A DNA stretch of 64,000 bases, from positions 1-64,000 of the forward strand of contig PDHQ01000159.1 of assembly GCA_003339415.1 (NCBI GenBank), in the 5' to 3' direction. Shown piece after piece: positions 11,780 through 23,879 of the stretch. How positions within the stretch are numbered: the stretch's first letter is position 1; every line of letters begins with the position of its first letter. Both the position numbers and the translations under genes were made by a program. Source of the DNA: Ophiocordyceps camponoti-saundersi (nom. inval.). Taxonomy: Eukaryota; Ascomycota; Sordariomycetes; Hypocreales; Ophiocordycipitaceae. The notes below the pieces were generated by a model. The model worked only from the letters and a program-made list of their open reading frames with translations. It was not told the DNA's origin and did not search any database.

Positions 11780-12375
11780 AACCTTACCGCTAGCCCGGCT
11801 TCGTGCCGCCGCTAGTCCCGCGATATACGCCTTTTAATATATTAAGAAGAGGCTATTCCGGCCCTAAAAATATTAATAGTAGGCGCCTCTAAACCCCTTA
11901 CTATTAGATATATTAACTTGTATAACTTAGGCGGTATTTCCTTACTAAGCGATACGAATAACGACGCCTCTTTATATAAATTAGCGTAAGGCTTAAGGCC
12001 TATCTTTAGCCCCTTATAATAAGATATTTTTTATCGATTAATACCTTTTAAGCCTTTTATATAGGCTTAAATTAACACCTTTAAACGGCTTAGATTAGCC
12101 CTTTCGACGCCCCTTAAGACGGCTTAAAGAGGCTTATTTCTGCTATTTTCTACTATTTCCTAGATAAATTAACCGATCCGGAATGGAAGAACTACTTCTA
12201 GGAGCTGATTTAATCTCTCGGATCGTGTTTTTATTATATTTCTAAGCGATTTAAGCCCTCTGCCGGCCTCGTTAAGAAGAGCCGAGAAAACGCTATTTTT
12301 TACTATTTTATTATTTTCCGCGCCTTATAATATAGGATAACTATTTTCCGCTTAGCTAAGCGGGCCTAAAGGGGG
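11780..12375 (+). pseudogene. Unknown coding relic downstream of copia
   Basis: A + frame gives a coherent peptide when Gln-type stops are ignored, including LTDPEWKNYFQELIQSLG and FYYISKRFKPSAGLVKKS near 12165-12280. The frame keeps an unmutated ATGG at 12183. I do not recognise the family. It lies between the copia relic and family B copy 1 and could be the first half of the B element, since sequence related to the B upstream part starts near 12380. Confidence 0.35.
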
Positions 12376-12475
12376 GGTATTAATTATATAGAGCGCACTA
12401 TATAACGAGCCTACTAGACCTCGTATACTTTTATATATCGTAAGCTAAGTAGCTTAAGGTAGGCTATTAGTATTA

Positions 12476-13625
12476 GGTGCGGTAATATTATAAGCTAATT
12501 AGTTAATTTAAAGCGCACGTAAGTAAGTACTAAAGTATATTCGAAGTAGGTAAGCTAGAGGGTTATTATATAAAATCTTTTAGCGTAGATAAAAACTATA
12601 AGAAAAACTATAAGAAAAGCGTTTATAAGGAAAGAATCGTAACTTTAAAGCGTTAGAAAAGGGATAAGTATGCTATAAGTTAGTAAATTAGTATATATAT
12701 ATAAATATAAATAAAAAATTATACGCTCGTAAGAAAACCTCTTATCGTTAACCTTATATTATAATAGTAAATTTATTAGAAATCTTATTTTAACGCGCGC
12801 CTTAAGAGTTATTTTATTATTTCTACGAAGAGAGGATATCTACGTTAAATAATATTCCTAGCGAGCTTTTTAGCGAAGTCGTTATTACGAACGAGGAGTT
12901 CCGTTATCGCTATAAGGTTATATTTAGAATATTATTAGAGATATTAAAAACCGCAATAAAAGCCTTTACGATTTCGGTAAGTAATAAATAGAATAAAGTA
13001 AAATAGTTAATATTAAGAGAAAAAAATATAAGGAATATTAAGTTATATAGGGCGCCGCTCGTAACGTTATTATATATATACCGAAAAAGCTAGATAGGCC
13101 GATTAAGTTTATTATTACCTGCTTCCTCTATTAGGATAATTTATTTAAGGCGATAATCTTTATAAGCCGCGCTCCCTAACCCGAGTACCCTTATAATAAG
13201 TACGCCGATTCGTTAAAATAAAACCTCTATTTTAAGATTTATTTCTATTATAAAAACTAGTTTAGGGGGAGGTATAATAATTACTAGGTAAGGGGGAAAT
13301 TATATTATACCGGGTAGCAACTTATTACTAAGAGTCCCTTCGGCTATTTTATATCTTTTTATAGTAACTTAATAATATATAGCGGGGCGCTCTATTAAGT
13401 AGTAAATTACCCGTAATAAACTAATAAAAAAAGAATATAGCGGGCTAAAGCTAACGAAATAGAGGAGTATAATCGTAAGCGTACTAAGTATTAGCGGGTA
13501 AAGGGTAAGCGTGCTAAGCGTAAACGCGCCGAGCGTAGCTAGGAAAAGGCTATTATAAGGAAAAAGAAAGGAGGAAATATCTATAACTTTATAGTAATTA
13601 ATAATAGTCCTTTTTTAAAATAATA
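12476..13625 (+). pseudogene. Family B copy 1: unknown protein relic with basic tail
   Basis: Repeats the sequence at 17030-18180 in the same order, so the two are copies of one element. The readable part, about 12920-13620, gives a long + frame in both copies once CAR-type stops are ignored. Shared landmarks are a NxYxVRGKxYxTGQ segment, then FGYFIS/SGYFVS, then ALYQVxNYPQQ, and a very basic tail (KRKRAERSQ here, KRAARKGAKRSQ in copy 2) ending in NIYNFIVI. I do not recognise the family. Conservation between copies shows it was a real protein, probably carried by a transposon. Upstream, 12500-12700 is a shared non-coding or intron-like part. Confidence 0.55.
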
Positions 13626-15139
13626 TATAAACGTATATAAACATAATAGGAAATAACGAAAAAAAGAAAAAGATAAAGAAAAGGAAAAGAAGAAAGAGAG
13701 AGTAATTTAATAAGGTAAGGAAAAGACCCTAACTAGTTATCGAAAAAGAAGAAAAGCCTTAAAGGGTAGGGCCTTTATAAAGCTATTAGCGGGATTACGG
13801 GTAGGAGGAATCTAGCGAAGTTATAGGCGTTAATCTTATACTTTACGCCGTAACTAGTAATAATATATATTAATATATCGAAGTTTATATATAGCTTTAA
13901 GGAGGGTTTTATAAGAAGCGTTATCGTGCGTTAGTTATCCCTAACCTTAAGCCCCTAATACCCTATCTACTCCCTCTAACTATAAGATATAAAATTTATA
14001 TATATATATATATATTATTATTACGAGCACCTAAACTAAGTTTAGTAGCTATTTAATAAATATATATAAATATTATTAGTTAGGTATCCTTCCTAAGCTA
14101 AATAGGTAGCTAGAGTTATATTATAAACTTCTTATAATAAAGATACTAATAAATTAAACTTAGAATATATATACTATATTAACTTAAATAATAAGGTTCG
14201 GGTAACTTATCTAAATTATATAGCGTATAGAAATATTACGTTTACTATACGATATACTCCGGCTAATAGAGTTATAAAAGATTAAATAATAACTCTGCTT
14301 ATAACTTATCTCTCTTTTAAAAAGTATAGAAAAGTAAGTATATTATATATATATTCCTCCTCCTACTAACTACCTCCCTATCCTCCTCCTATATTAACTT
14401 CGTATATTATATTAATATTATACTAGTCTCGGATCGGTATTATCTTAAGTTCGACTCCTCTTTATACGTATCCCTAACTTACTTTATTTATATAGAGATA
14501 GTTATCTCTACGATACGTACTACGCGTATTTAACGCGTATTATATTCCTAAGTAGCTAGCGATATATATATTCTAATAGATATATACCTTATTACCTATA
14601 TATCTTAATTTATAATAAACCTTATATATAATATATATATTTAGGGATAGCGCTATTATAGAAAGAGGGTAATGCTACTTAAGGTAGTAAAATAATTAAG
14701 GGAAGGGGGTTTAGGGGGTAGTTAAGGGCTAAGGTAAATAGTAATCTTCTTTATATAGCGGTATAAGAAGTTACTATTAAGCACGAAGACGGAAGAAATA
14801 AAGAAATAAAGAGAGGAGACTATTTAATAATACTAAGATTTTATATATTAGAGTTTTTACCGTAAATTATCTAAAAAGAAGGAACGGAGGAATCTATATG
14901 CTAGAGACTAATATCTATATCTATAACCGAGGAAAAGGACTGCGCTAGCTTAGTCTCCTTCCTATCCCTTCTTTCGATTAATTAGTCCGACCTATTTTAA
15001 CGGACCTATCGAAGCTATAGGAACTGCCGCGAGAAAAGGGGTTTTAATAGGGATAAATAGGTATACGCCGCGGCAGAAGAAAAAGAAGAAGAAAAAGAGA
15101 AAAAGAAGGGAAAAAGGGGTAATTTTAAGTAATTCCTAG
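13626..15139. other. Unresolved RIP sequence with a family K echo
   Basis: No gene was recognised. The 14770-14990 part resembles the end of K copy 2 (ctagagactaatatctata and a gtagccgagg-like block, compare 5590-5690). A GA-rich tract lies at 15073-15117. The 13990-14700 part is TA-rich with nothing I can name. Confidence 0.5.
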
Positions 15140-16195
15140 TAATTTAAGGGGCGTAGATTTCACAGGGCTAAGGAAGGGATCCGTAATAGGTAGCCTTACT
15201 TAGCTAGGTCCGAATACGCTTATAGCGACTAATTTTATATTAAAGGGCTCACGGCTGCCTTAGTCCTTCTTCCTAGGAGAGGGAAAAAGGAAGCTTCTTA
15301 TACGTATAAAATAACCCTTCCTAGGACCCTTAGATCTTTTAGCCCCCTCTAGCCTAGCGATACTAATTAATTAGATCTATTAGATTAGGTAGGTTAGTTT
15401 AAACGACCCTTTTAACGCCTACGACCCTAACTTACTTTAGCAGCGGTAATAGGCACGCTTAAAGAAAAATAAGCGCCTACCTTAGCTAAGGAGCTATTAG
15501 GGGCTTATATAGGGTTTAATTAAATAGTCCCTTAACCGCTTCTCTTCCCCTAAGAGTTATCGAGGGTTAGAATATAAGAGTAGTTAAGTTAAGATAGGGG
15601 CTATTACTAGGTATATAGTATAGGTTAGTTTTCCCTCGAAAGAGGACGAATTAAGTAAGTAATTAGCCCCTAACCTTATCTTTATAGCTATTATAAAAGT
15701 TATATATCGTAAGTTAAGTTTTAGAGAGGACTTAAGGTAAAAACTCTACTAAACGGAATTATAACTTTATTTTAAACTTTATACCTTTATATTATAAATT
15801 ACTAATTTAAATACCTTTTCTAAAGTTCTTAGTATTTAATTAAATAATTCTCGTTTTCCTTTCTCTTTCTTCTTTTATCTCTATATAGAAAACTAACTCT
15901 TTATTATTTTCCCTATAAAGAATTATAGTCCGGCTAGCCCCCCCCCCCCCCCCCTTATAGCTAGAGATCCCCCCTTATATTAGTTAAGGATATTAGTTAC
16001 CTAAGAAGTTACGCCCCTTAGGTATCTGCTACGCTTACTTAGGATATCCTTCTTCCCCTACTAAACTACCTATACGGCCCTAGCCCGGCCCGGCCGACCT
16101 GTACGGACTTATTAGTCCTATGTCCTTAAGACCGTCTTCTCTACGAGGGCTATATATATAGGCAGGGGTGCCTATTGCTCCCGCTAAAGGGTTTT
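15140..16195 (+). repeat. Family E element split by a family A insertion (copy 3)
   Basis: The left half is 15140-15435 (gtagccttacttagctaggt, cgcttatagcgact, ctgccttagtcc) and the right half 16066-16195 (tatacggccctagcccgg to ctcccgctaaa). The two halves join in the same order as the uninterrupted E fragment at 3840-4165. Family A lies exactly at the break. Confidence 0.75.
15436..16065 (+). mobile_element. Family A element, copy 1 (candidate MITE, 630 bp)
   Basis: A non-coding repeat unit beginning tttagcagcggtaat and ending ccctactaaa. The outermost bases form a short inverted repeat (TTTAGC / GCTAAA, RIP-altered here to CTAAA). Flanking bases read tac on the left and c-tac on the right, consistent with a TA-containing target duplication. 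Landmarks shared by the family are gtttaattaaatag, gtaagtaattagcc, tatagaaaactaac, ttatattagttaa and aagttacgccccttaggtat. It sits inside an E element. A C17 run at 15938-15954 replaces the usual short cccc. No transposase frame is present, so it would have depended on an enzyme in trans. Confidence 0.82.
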
Positions 16196-16394
16196 CGGGA
16201 TAATATTAGCAAAGATAGAAGGAAAGTAAAATAATATATCGCGCCGTAGTAAAGCCGTGAGAAAAATAAAAACGGCTATTCTTATTTAATTACGCGCTAT
16301 AAGTAGTTTTAACGGGGTAAAAGGATAAACCTAGCGTATAAAAAGGAAGAGAGAGAAATAAATAATTGCTAATAATTACTAGTAATCCTAGGTA

Positions 16395-16570
16395 ATTTAG
16401 GAAGATAAGGAGAAGAGGAAAGGATCCGTATCTCGAGTAGGTAGCTAACCTAGCTAGGCCCAGATACGCTTAGGGCGACTAACTTTATTTATATATCGAA
16501 GGGCCTATAGTTACCCTAGTAATTATTTATAAAGAAGGAAAAATAACCTCTATTATAACCCGTAAACCCT
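16395..16570 (+). repeat. Family E fragment (copy 4)
   Basis: Carries gtagctaacctagctaggcc, gatacgcttagggcgacta and a ctatagttaccctagt block. The sequence before it (16270-16390, aaaaacggctattcttattt) recurs at 18195-18378, which appears to be another E end. Confidence 0.6.
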
Positions 16571-16739
16571 TTAGCTAGTTTAGTTATCGGTAATAGTAGT
16601 AGTAGTAGCGCTAGTAATAGCAGAGAGGTATCGTTATCGCTATCGTTAATAGCGACGGCAGTAGGCGGTAGGCAGATATCGTAAGAATAGATATTATCGA
16701 GAGGAGTAAGTTAGCATTACGAGGCTATAGCCCCCCTAT

Positions 16740-18180
16740 CTCGGTTACTAGATAAATAGCTATGCTACTTAACTATTAGAGATAACCTTAAGTACCTAGT
16801 TATTAAAATAAGCAAAATAAAGGAAACCTATATATAAGTAGCAAAGCTAGTTAATTATATAAAGTCTAAGAAGGCTTTAAGCCTCCTATCTAAGTTTAAG
16901 GTATAAGTATTACCTATATATAACTAATATAAGTTATATAACCTATCCCCGCTATTAAGTATATAGATACCTAAGTACTATTTGCTAGTAATCCGGTTAT
17001 CCTATTAGCTAGACTATCGGTAATAGGTACGGTAATCTCGTAAAATAATTAGTTAGTAGAGGTTATACGTAAGGAGGTATTAAAGTATATTCTAAATAGG
17101 TAATCTAGAGAATTATTATATAGAATCTTTTAGCGTAGATAGGAAACCGTAGAAAAATATAAGGAAAGCGTTTAGAAGAAAAGAATCGTAACTTTAGAGG
17201 TTAGAAAAAGAATAAAAGCGTTATAAATCGGTAGATTAGCGCGTATAAATAAATAGAAATAAAAAATTCTGCCCGCGTAGGAAAACCCTCTATCGTTAAC
17301 TTTATCTATACCGTTATTTTTTTTTATTAAAAAATTTCTTATTACCGTATGCCCGTTTTTCGTAGTTATTTCTAATCGTTAGGAAAGAAAAATATATTAT
17401 TATCTAATAATATTCTAGGAGAGCCCTTTAGGGAAGTTATAATTTCCGACGAAAAGTTCGGCCCCTATTACTAGGTTATATTAGGAACGGCTTCCGAAGC
17501 CTTAAAGACGGTAATAAAGGCGCTTACGATTACGGTAAGTTTAAATAAGCAAAATAAAACTATTAAGGCTAATAAAAGGTAAGCTAAGAAGTATAAGATT
17601 ATATAAGGTGCTACCCGCGATATTACGATCTTTATACTAAAAGAAGTAAATAAGCTTATAAAGTCTATTATCGCTCGCTTCTTACGTTAGGAATATCTAT
17701 TTAAGGCGATAATTCTTATAAGCCGCGCACCTTAACCTAAGTATACTTATAATAAGTATACCGATATATTAAAGGATAAGCTCTTCTTCGAGCTTTATTT
17801 TTAGTATAAAGACTAGTTTAGCGGGAAGTATAATAATTATTTCGTGCGAGGAAAGTCCTATAATACGGGATAGAGATTCTTCGCGGAAAGCCTTTCCGGT
17901 TATTTCGTATCTTTTAAGGGCGATCTAATAACGTATACTAGCGCCTTATATTAAGTTATTAACTATCCGTAATAAATAGATAAGGAAAGAATATAGGCAG
18001 AGGCGGATAAAATAATAGAAGAGAATAATTAAAAGCGTACTAAGGCTTATAAACGTGCCGCGCGTAAGGGTGCTAAGCGTAGCTAAATAAGAGCTATATA
18101 TAGTAAGAAAGAAAAGGGGATAATCGTAAATATTTATAACTTTATAGTAATTTACGATAGTTCCCTTTAAATATAAAAAG
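16740..18180 (+). pseudogene. Family B copy 2: unknown protein relic with upstream part
   Basis: Second B copy. The part after 17030 matches 12476-13625. The 5' part at 16740-17030 (gataaatagctatgctac, ggtagcaaagcta-gttaatta) is also found at 29590-29930, so the family extends further than B copy 1 shows. The + frame at about 17470-18170 has the same landmarks as copy 1: VRGKSYNTGQ, SGYFVS, ALYQVINYPQQ and a basic tail KRAARKGAKRSQ. Gln-type stops interrupt it. Function unknown. Confidence 0.55.
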
Positions 18181-18194
18181 TTATAAGATAAAGA

Positions 18195-18378
18195 AAAACG
18201 GCTTTTCTTATTCGATCACGTTATAGAATAAGTTTTAGGGGAGTGAAAGAGAGACTTATAGCGTATAGGAAAAAAAAGGGAAAAAAAAAAGATATTCTAA
18301 GTAGTATAGGGTAAGTTATAGCGATTCGTAGTAATTAAGAAGGGCGAGGAAAATAAGAAAGGTTACGTATATAAGTAG
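18195..18378 (+). repeat. Family E end fragment
   Basis: Resembles 16275-16400 (aaaaacggcttttcttatt, then a gcgtatagg block and a gtaattaagaagg block). It is cut by family A copy 2, which starts at 18379. Confidence 0.45.
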
Positions 18379-18868
18379 TTTAGCGGCGGTAATAAACACG
18401 CCCGAAGATAAATATATATTAGCCTTAGCTAAGGAACTATTAGTAGCTTATATAGGGTTTAATTAAATTTTCCCTCTACCCTTATCTTCCCCTAAGAGCT
18501 TCTAAGGATTAGGCGTAAAAGGTGTTTAGAATAGAAAAGGGGCTATAACTAAGTATATAGCATAGAATAGTTTCCCTCGAGAGAGGAAAGAATTAAGTAA
18601 GTAATTAGCTCTAAACCTTATCTTTACTACTATCTTAAAAGTTATATATCGTAAGTTAAGTCTTAGAGAGAACTTATAGTAAAAACTTTACTAAACGAAA
18701 TTATAATTTCCTTTTAAATCCTATATTTTTATACTATAAAATACTAATTTTAACACTTATCTTAAAATCTTTAGTATTCGATTAAATAGTTCTTATCTTT
18801 TTTTTTCTTCTTTTATTTTTATATAGATAACCGACTTCTTATTACTCCCCTTATAAAGAATTACTACG
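18379..18868 (+). mobile_element. Family A, copy 2 (3' truncated)
   Basis: Starts tttagcggcggtaat after tag and follows the family as far as ccttataaagaattacta. The usual last 130 bp are missing here. A short match (tagagaattactatctagccc) reappears at about 19025-19045, which suggests an insertion or rearrangement inside the element. Confidence 0.7.
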
Positions 18869-19226
18869 CTACTACTTTCTTAGGACTATCTTTATTTTTA
18901 TAAGATAAATTATAATTTCGGGGATATATTTTTATATTTTTTTTTATTTTTACGAATTTATTAAATAGTATATAATTCGTATCTACTCTTAACGCTATTA
19001 TCTTATAAGAGAGAGAAATACTATTATTTTCTATATAGAGAATTATTATCTAGCCCGTAACCGCGCGAGCTAAAATAGAAAGACCTAGATATCTATATTA
19101 TCCTTAGTAAAGTAATTAAACTTAAACCTTCCTATCCTCTCGATCCTCCTTAGTTAAGTTATAATACTTAAGCTTCCTATCGCCTATTTCTTCTTCGGTT
19201 AAGTTATATAGAGATCCGTCTTAAGT

Positions 19227-20271
19227 TTTTTTTTTTTTATAATAATAGATAAATAATACGCTTACTAACGGAAAATATATTAAAGCTATTAACTAAGCTA
19301 TAATATATTAATATTTATTAATATTATCTTTAACGGGAGATTTAAGAGATATATATTAAGATTACTCGGATCTAAACTTTAGCTATACTTAGGATAAGTT
19401 TATAAAACCTATTTAAGGATAATTACTTAAGGAATTATAAAATAAACTTAAGCTTTAAGGTAAGGCTACTTAGCTTACTACTAGTTATATATATCTTACT
19501 TTACTTTATATATTTTATTTTTACTTATATTCTAATATTATTATTTACGTAGGCGTTATTCTTTTAGATTTACTAAATATAGACGATTTTATATTATCTA
19601 AAAAGTCTAATTGCGACTCCGTTAATAACGCTCCCTCTCGGCGTCTACCTAACGCTACTAGGTAGGAGTAAGTTTATAAGGATAGGGTATTCCCGTAAGC
19701 TAAGTTATAGTATAGTAAAGATACGGAGGCGATAGGAGGCCGCTATGCTTATCTTCGACCTTAAAGCTATCTTTTAGCTTAATAACCTCCTTTTCTTCCG
19801 CGGGTTATTATTATCCGGAATAGTAATAGCTAACTAAGTAGATAAACCGGCCGTTTTAGTAGCGCGCTAGAATATATAATAACGGGCTTAGCTAGCTTAG
19901 ATATATAACCCGTAAGCCTTATATTAAAACCTTTTAAGAGAAACGTAATAATTAAAAAAGTAAGCTAGAGTTCGTTAACGCGGGTATTACTTATAAGGTA
20001 TAGCGTTAGGGGAACCGTAACTCTATACTAGAAGTATACGGAAATATCTATTATTACGCACGATTCGACTTATAACTATCCGTATCGGAGTTATAATTCT
20101 AGCTCGGAGGGTAATATTATATATACGCCTAGCAAGTGCCCGTCTCTTAGCGTCCTAAAAAGAAGCTTTATATTATTTTTTTTTCTTCTAAGAGTCCTAA
20201 ATATAAAAGATCTATAAGGAGAGACTTATATTAATAGATAGCGTATTTAATATATTATTTATCTAGTAATA
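19227..20271 (+). mobile_element. Family C, copy 1 (about 1 kb, candidate TIR element)
   Basis: Nearly the same as 44195-45236 over the whole length and in the same orientation. The left end contains agataaataatacgctta. The right end, read on the other strand, begins ctagataaataat, so the two ends share an inverted agataaataat. Internally it has conserved GC-rich islands (cggaggcgataggaggccgc, gcgcgctagaatatataata). No protein was recognised. It could be a MITE-like DNA element, or the pair could be solo LTRs. Confidence 0.6.
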
Positions 20272-21493
20272 GGCTAAATTTAGAACTAAATAGGGTGCCC
20301 TAAACTTTTTATATAATAATTAATATTATATTCCTTTTCTAATATATAAGCTTAGTTATAATATAAGTATATATATATATATATATTAATATTATTAAAT
20401 TATTATTAGAAGCGAGTATAAGTATATAATATAGATATAAGTCTCCTAGCCTTTTAATTTTTATTATATTCTATATATAGTATAATTAGGGATAATACTT
20501 ATATATAACGTATAGATATAATAATAATCTAACCGTATTACTATAAAGAGCGGCTAATATTACTAGACGTAATAATAGAAGGGATATAAGGTAAATAATA
20601 ATTATTTATATAAATTAGGATAGGAAGCTACTTTTATTATATTTTATATACGAAAAATAGTAAGATAAAGGGAAAAATAAAAAAGGCTATTTAAAAAGAC
20701 TCTTTAAATCCTAAAATTAAAGTTAAAATTAGTAATTTATATTATAAATATACTAAGTTCGGAGTAAAGCTATAATTTTATAAATAGGATTTTTTTCTTT
20801 AAATATATATCGTGTAGATTTAAATACTTAGAGAGAGACCCTTTATTTGCGATATTCCCGGTCTAAACGGCGCGTCTAAACGTCTTAGAAACATTAAATA
20901 TTCTTAAATAAAGCTCTCCGTAAGTCTTAATATAATACTAGTACCGTATATTAGATTAATATATTATATAAGGGTCTCGCAACTAGAGAAAGTTAGTAAC
21001 GGCCTCGATTACCTATATCTAAATTATATAAAGATACGCCCTTATATAGTTCGAAAATAAACGGTATTAGGAGTATAATCTATATACTAGTTTATAAGGC
21101 CCTACTAACTATAGGGGTAATCGTTTACTTACTTTATACGGGTATAGATATATATAGGAATAACGATACGAATAAGAATAAAATACTTCTATAGGCTTTA
21201 AAAGTTAACGATTAAATAGTTTATTACTTTTATTTTTTTTATTTTAAAAAAGCTAGTATAGACTAAGGCTATAACGGTAATAATACTAAGATAATAGCTA
21301 TAAGGTAGCGTAGCAAGTATATAATATAAAATAGTTTTGCTATATTATAGAGGAAGGAATAAAGTAAGTATTTAACTCTTAAGATTTACTTTATAGCTAT
21401 TATAATAATTATATATCGGGAGGTAAAGCTTATAGAAGACCTATAATAAAAACTCTACTAACTAATAATATAGCTTTACTTTAAAAATTATAC
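20272..21493. other. Unresolved RIP sequence
   Basis: About 1.2 kb of AT-rich mutated DNA between family C copy 1 and family A copy 3. I saw no family match and no readable frame worth naming. Confidence 0.5.
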
Positions 21494-22110
21494 TTTAGCA
21501 GCGGTAGTAGAAATGCTAAAAGAGAAATACGCGTAAGCCTTAGCTAGGGAACTATTATAGACGTAAATAGAGTTTAATTAAATAGTTTATAAGCCCTTTC
21601 CTTTTCCTAAAAGCTTCTAAGGATTAGGATATAGAAAGCGGTTAAGATAAAATAGAGGCTATTACTACGTATATAGCGTAGATAAGTTGCCCTCGAGAGA
21701 GGAAGAAATTAAATAAAAATTAGCCCTTAACCTTATCTTTATAGCTATCCTAAAAGTTATAGATTATAAGTCGGGTCTTAGAGAGGACTTATAGTAAAAA
21801 CTCTACTAAATAGAATTATAACTTTATTTTAAACCTTATATTTTTTTTACTATAAATTACTAATTTAAATACCTATTTTAAAGTTCTTAGCACTTAATCA
21901 AATAGTATTTATTCTTTTTTTTCCCTCTTCTCTTATCTTTATATATAAAACCGACTTCCTATTTTTTTTCCCGATAGAGAATTACTATCTAGCCCGCCCC
22001 CCTTATAGCTAGATATCCCCTTATATTAGTTAAAGACCCCTATTACCTAAGAAGTTACGCCCCTTAGGTATCTACTACGCTCGCTTAGAGTATCCCCCCC
22101 CCCCGCTAAA
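21494..22110 (+). mobile_element. Family A, copy 3 (617 bp)
   Basis: Complete copy from tttagcagcggtagtag to ccccgctaaa with both inverted ends legible. The left flank is tac and the right flank a-taa, so TA is shared. A C11 run at 22094-22104 has expanded the C stretch next to the right end. Confidence 0.85.
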
Positions 22111-22536
22111 ATAAGTAAATAAAGGCTATAGAAAGATAAGATTAAGCTTTAAAGTAGTAAAATAGTCGTGCTAAATTTAACCTAGGAATAATAATCTATT
22201 TATAAAAGGGAAGGGGTTATGCTAATTTATACTAGCGGTTATAAAAAATACTATATTCCGTAATAAGGCGTTATATATACCTAGAAGCTACTTCGATATA
22301 TTTTTGCCGGGTATAACGAAGGAAAATCTAATAAACTTAGATACTTATTATAAAAATATAAATACTTCTTAAAAAGGGCAGGAAAGGCTTAAGGGATAAA
22401 TTTCTTTCGATATTATCTTAACCTAAGTAGCCTTATCTAGAAAATATATAAAATAAAGTAAAACTCTCCCTTATATATACTTAGGCTAGAAAGGTCTATA
22501 TAAGGCGCTACGCGAAAGAAGATAGAATACTCTCCC

Positions 22537-22568
<32 letters not shown>

Positions 22569-23769
22569 TTTTAGGAGTACGAAAGGGTTCTTATTAATAT
22601 ATATTTCTTAGTATATTTTTTTACTTTTATATACCTTTAGAAGGCGTAGGCGGGTCTCTCTTAATTTTTACTAAATATAAAAAAAAAACTAAAAAAACTA
22701 GCCCTTTTTACCACGCCTTTATCGAGATAAAAAAGACTCTCCCGTATATGTTAAGAAGGACGAATCGGCCTACTCGACGTTATAGAAATTCTTTATTCTA
22801 TATTCCTAAGATAAAACGGAAAGGCTCTTTTAGTAGGCCTTATCTATATATATATATATAAACGAAATACCTCTTCTATATACCTTTAAACGCGGGAATT
22901 TGCTCCTTTTAGCACCCTGATCTAACGGAAATATAAATTTAAAACTAAAACGCACGAAATAGCTTTCTACTATATAGCTTTAAGCGCTATCTTCTAGAGG
23001 CTATAAAAGTATAGAAGGCTACCCCTAAGGCCGCGGAAATACTCTATCCCGCACGCTTTTAAATATATAGAAAGGCTCTCTTAGGGCACGTTTAAATATA
23101 CGAAAACGCTATTTTATTTTTATATATATTTAAATATATAGAATAGTAGTATTTTCGCGTACTCGGTTATACTAAATAGCTACCTTTAAGACGCCTTAAA
23201 GGGGCAGAAAAGGCTCGCTTCTATATAAGATAGAAATATATATAAAGTTATTTTTTAGCACCCTATTAAGGTATTAAAAGAGATACTTAAGGTAAGTATA
23301 CGAAACGGCTCTTTTTACGTTATATTCTAAGGCGGGGATTATTACTTTTTTATATAAATTTATATATATTAAATTAATTATTCTTTATAGCTTTAGGAGG
23401 ATTTATATAATATCTCTTGCAGATATTTACGAATATACGAAGGCGCTCTTATCTGCGTACCTTTAAATAAGCAAAAAATACCTTCTTTCTTTTACCTAAT
23501 ACTAAGCTATAAAAAGGGAGCCTATAATATTTAAGAATATATACGAAATACGAAATATCTATCTTAGCATATCTTTTTACCGATAAAGTAAGGTTTCGTT
23601 ATATTAACCCTCCGGACTATAAGGGGTCCTATCTAGTATATATTTTATAATATAGAATAGAGTATTCTAAGGTATAAAGACGTTATTTTATTATTAAATT
23701 ATTTACTATTTAGCTTTAGTTCCTCCTACCGAAATAGTTAGTTAATACGGCGTTTAGTTATATTTCCTT

Positions 23770-23770
<1 letters not shown>
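22111..23770. repeat. Loose array of an ACGAAARGGCTCT-like motif
   Basis: The motif (tat)acgaaa-ggctct recurs with variations near 22572, 22806, 22868, 22955, 23005, 23072, 23103, 23205, 23312 and 23432. Spacing is irregular, about 40-130 bp, with short at-rich linkers. It could be a very decayed tandem repeat or a decayed repetitive protein-coding region. No other structure was seen. Confidence 0.45.
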
Positions 23771-23773
<3 letters not shown>

Positions 23774-23810
<37 letters not shown>

Positions 23811-23816
23811 TTTTTT

Positions 23817-23848
<32 letters not shown>

Positions 23849-23870
23849 TTATCCCCCCCCCCCCCCCCCC
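23774..23870. repeat. 97-bp polypyrimidine block (C31, T-rich 46, C18)
   Basis: C31 (23774-23804), then two T runs broken by single C, up to 23850, then AT, then C18 (23853-23870). There is one purine in the whole block. Apart from the C-runs at the N gap, this is the largest homopolymer block of the window. Exact lengths should not be trusted without raw reads. Confidence 0.9.
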
Positions 23871-23879
23871 TTACGATAT

